This document shows, piece by piece, positions 63,993 through 64,000 of a stretch of 64,000 nucleotides of DNA (the first letter of the stretch is position 1; the number at the start of each line of letters is the position of its first letter). The notes beneath the pieces were generated by a model. That model searched no databases. It saw only the letters and a list, made by a program, of their open reading frames with translations, and was not told the DNA's origin. Position numbers and translations under genes: made by a program. This DNA comes from Leptidea sinapis (Eukaryota > Arthropoda > Insecta > Lepidoptera > Pieridae): assembly GCF_905404315.1 (NCBI RefSeq), contig NC_066312.1, forward strand, positions 2,839,001 to 2,903,000. Direction: 5' to 3'.

Positions 63993-64000
63993 CACTATGA

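Overview
The window looks like lepidopteran (butterfly or moth) nuclear DNA. It is AT-rich, has split genes with GT/AG introns and long introns, and is dense in non-LTR retrotransposons with (AAAT)n tails, tRNA-derived SINEs, Helitron-like ends and MITEs. All calls were read by eye; no database was searched.

The main host gene is a plus-strand phytanoyl-CoA dioxygenase family gene (PHYHD1-like). Five exons between 37068 and 49265 join in frame with consensus splice sites. They carry the HxD, distal His and Arg residues of a 2-oxoglutarate/Fe(II) oxygenase. A candidate 24-nt first coding exon at 16056-16079 has the right phase and would bring the protein to 290 residues, the size of animal PHYHD1, with a first intron of about 21 kb. 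The second host gene starts at 55304. It is a small secreted cysteine-rich protein whose first two coding exons (55304-55352, 58145-58279) are visible and whose remainder probably lies past the right edge. A short MADF-domain ORF at 59781-60011 is probably transposon-related.

Most of the rest is mobile DNA. From 1300 to 9450 lies a nest of LINEs: a plus-strand LINE interrupted by a minus-strand LINE (3153-6365, flanked by the 8-bp duplication ATGGTGTT), followed by a second LINE 3' end that is split by a fold-back repeat. A 5'-truncated LINE with an intact C-terminus sits at 10146-11226. Inside PHYHD1 intron 1 are an almost complete minus-strand LINE (ORF1 and ORF2, 21408-25200) and a TTAA-bounded repeat (26164-27907) that holds two oppositely oriented arrays of a ~99-bp satellite. 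Intron 4 holds a near-complete PIF/Harbinger transposon (42746-46314) with a transposase gene and a convergent five-exon Myb/SANT gene, both recently broken. Intron 5 holds a hAT-type MITE with an 8-bp target duplication. A SINE ends only a few bases before the splice acceptor of PHYHD1 exon 2. Downstream, 50357-50668 is a fold-back element with arms of about 90 bp.

Stretches without genes are mostly fragments of the same repeat families; those where I saw nothing are listed as such.
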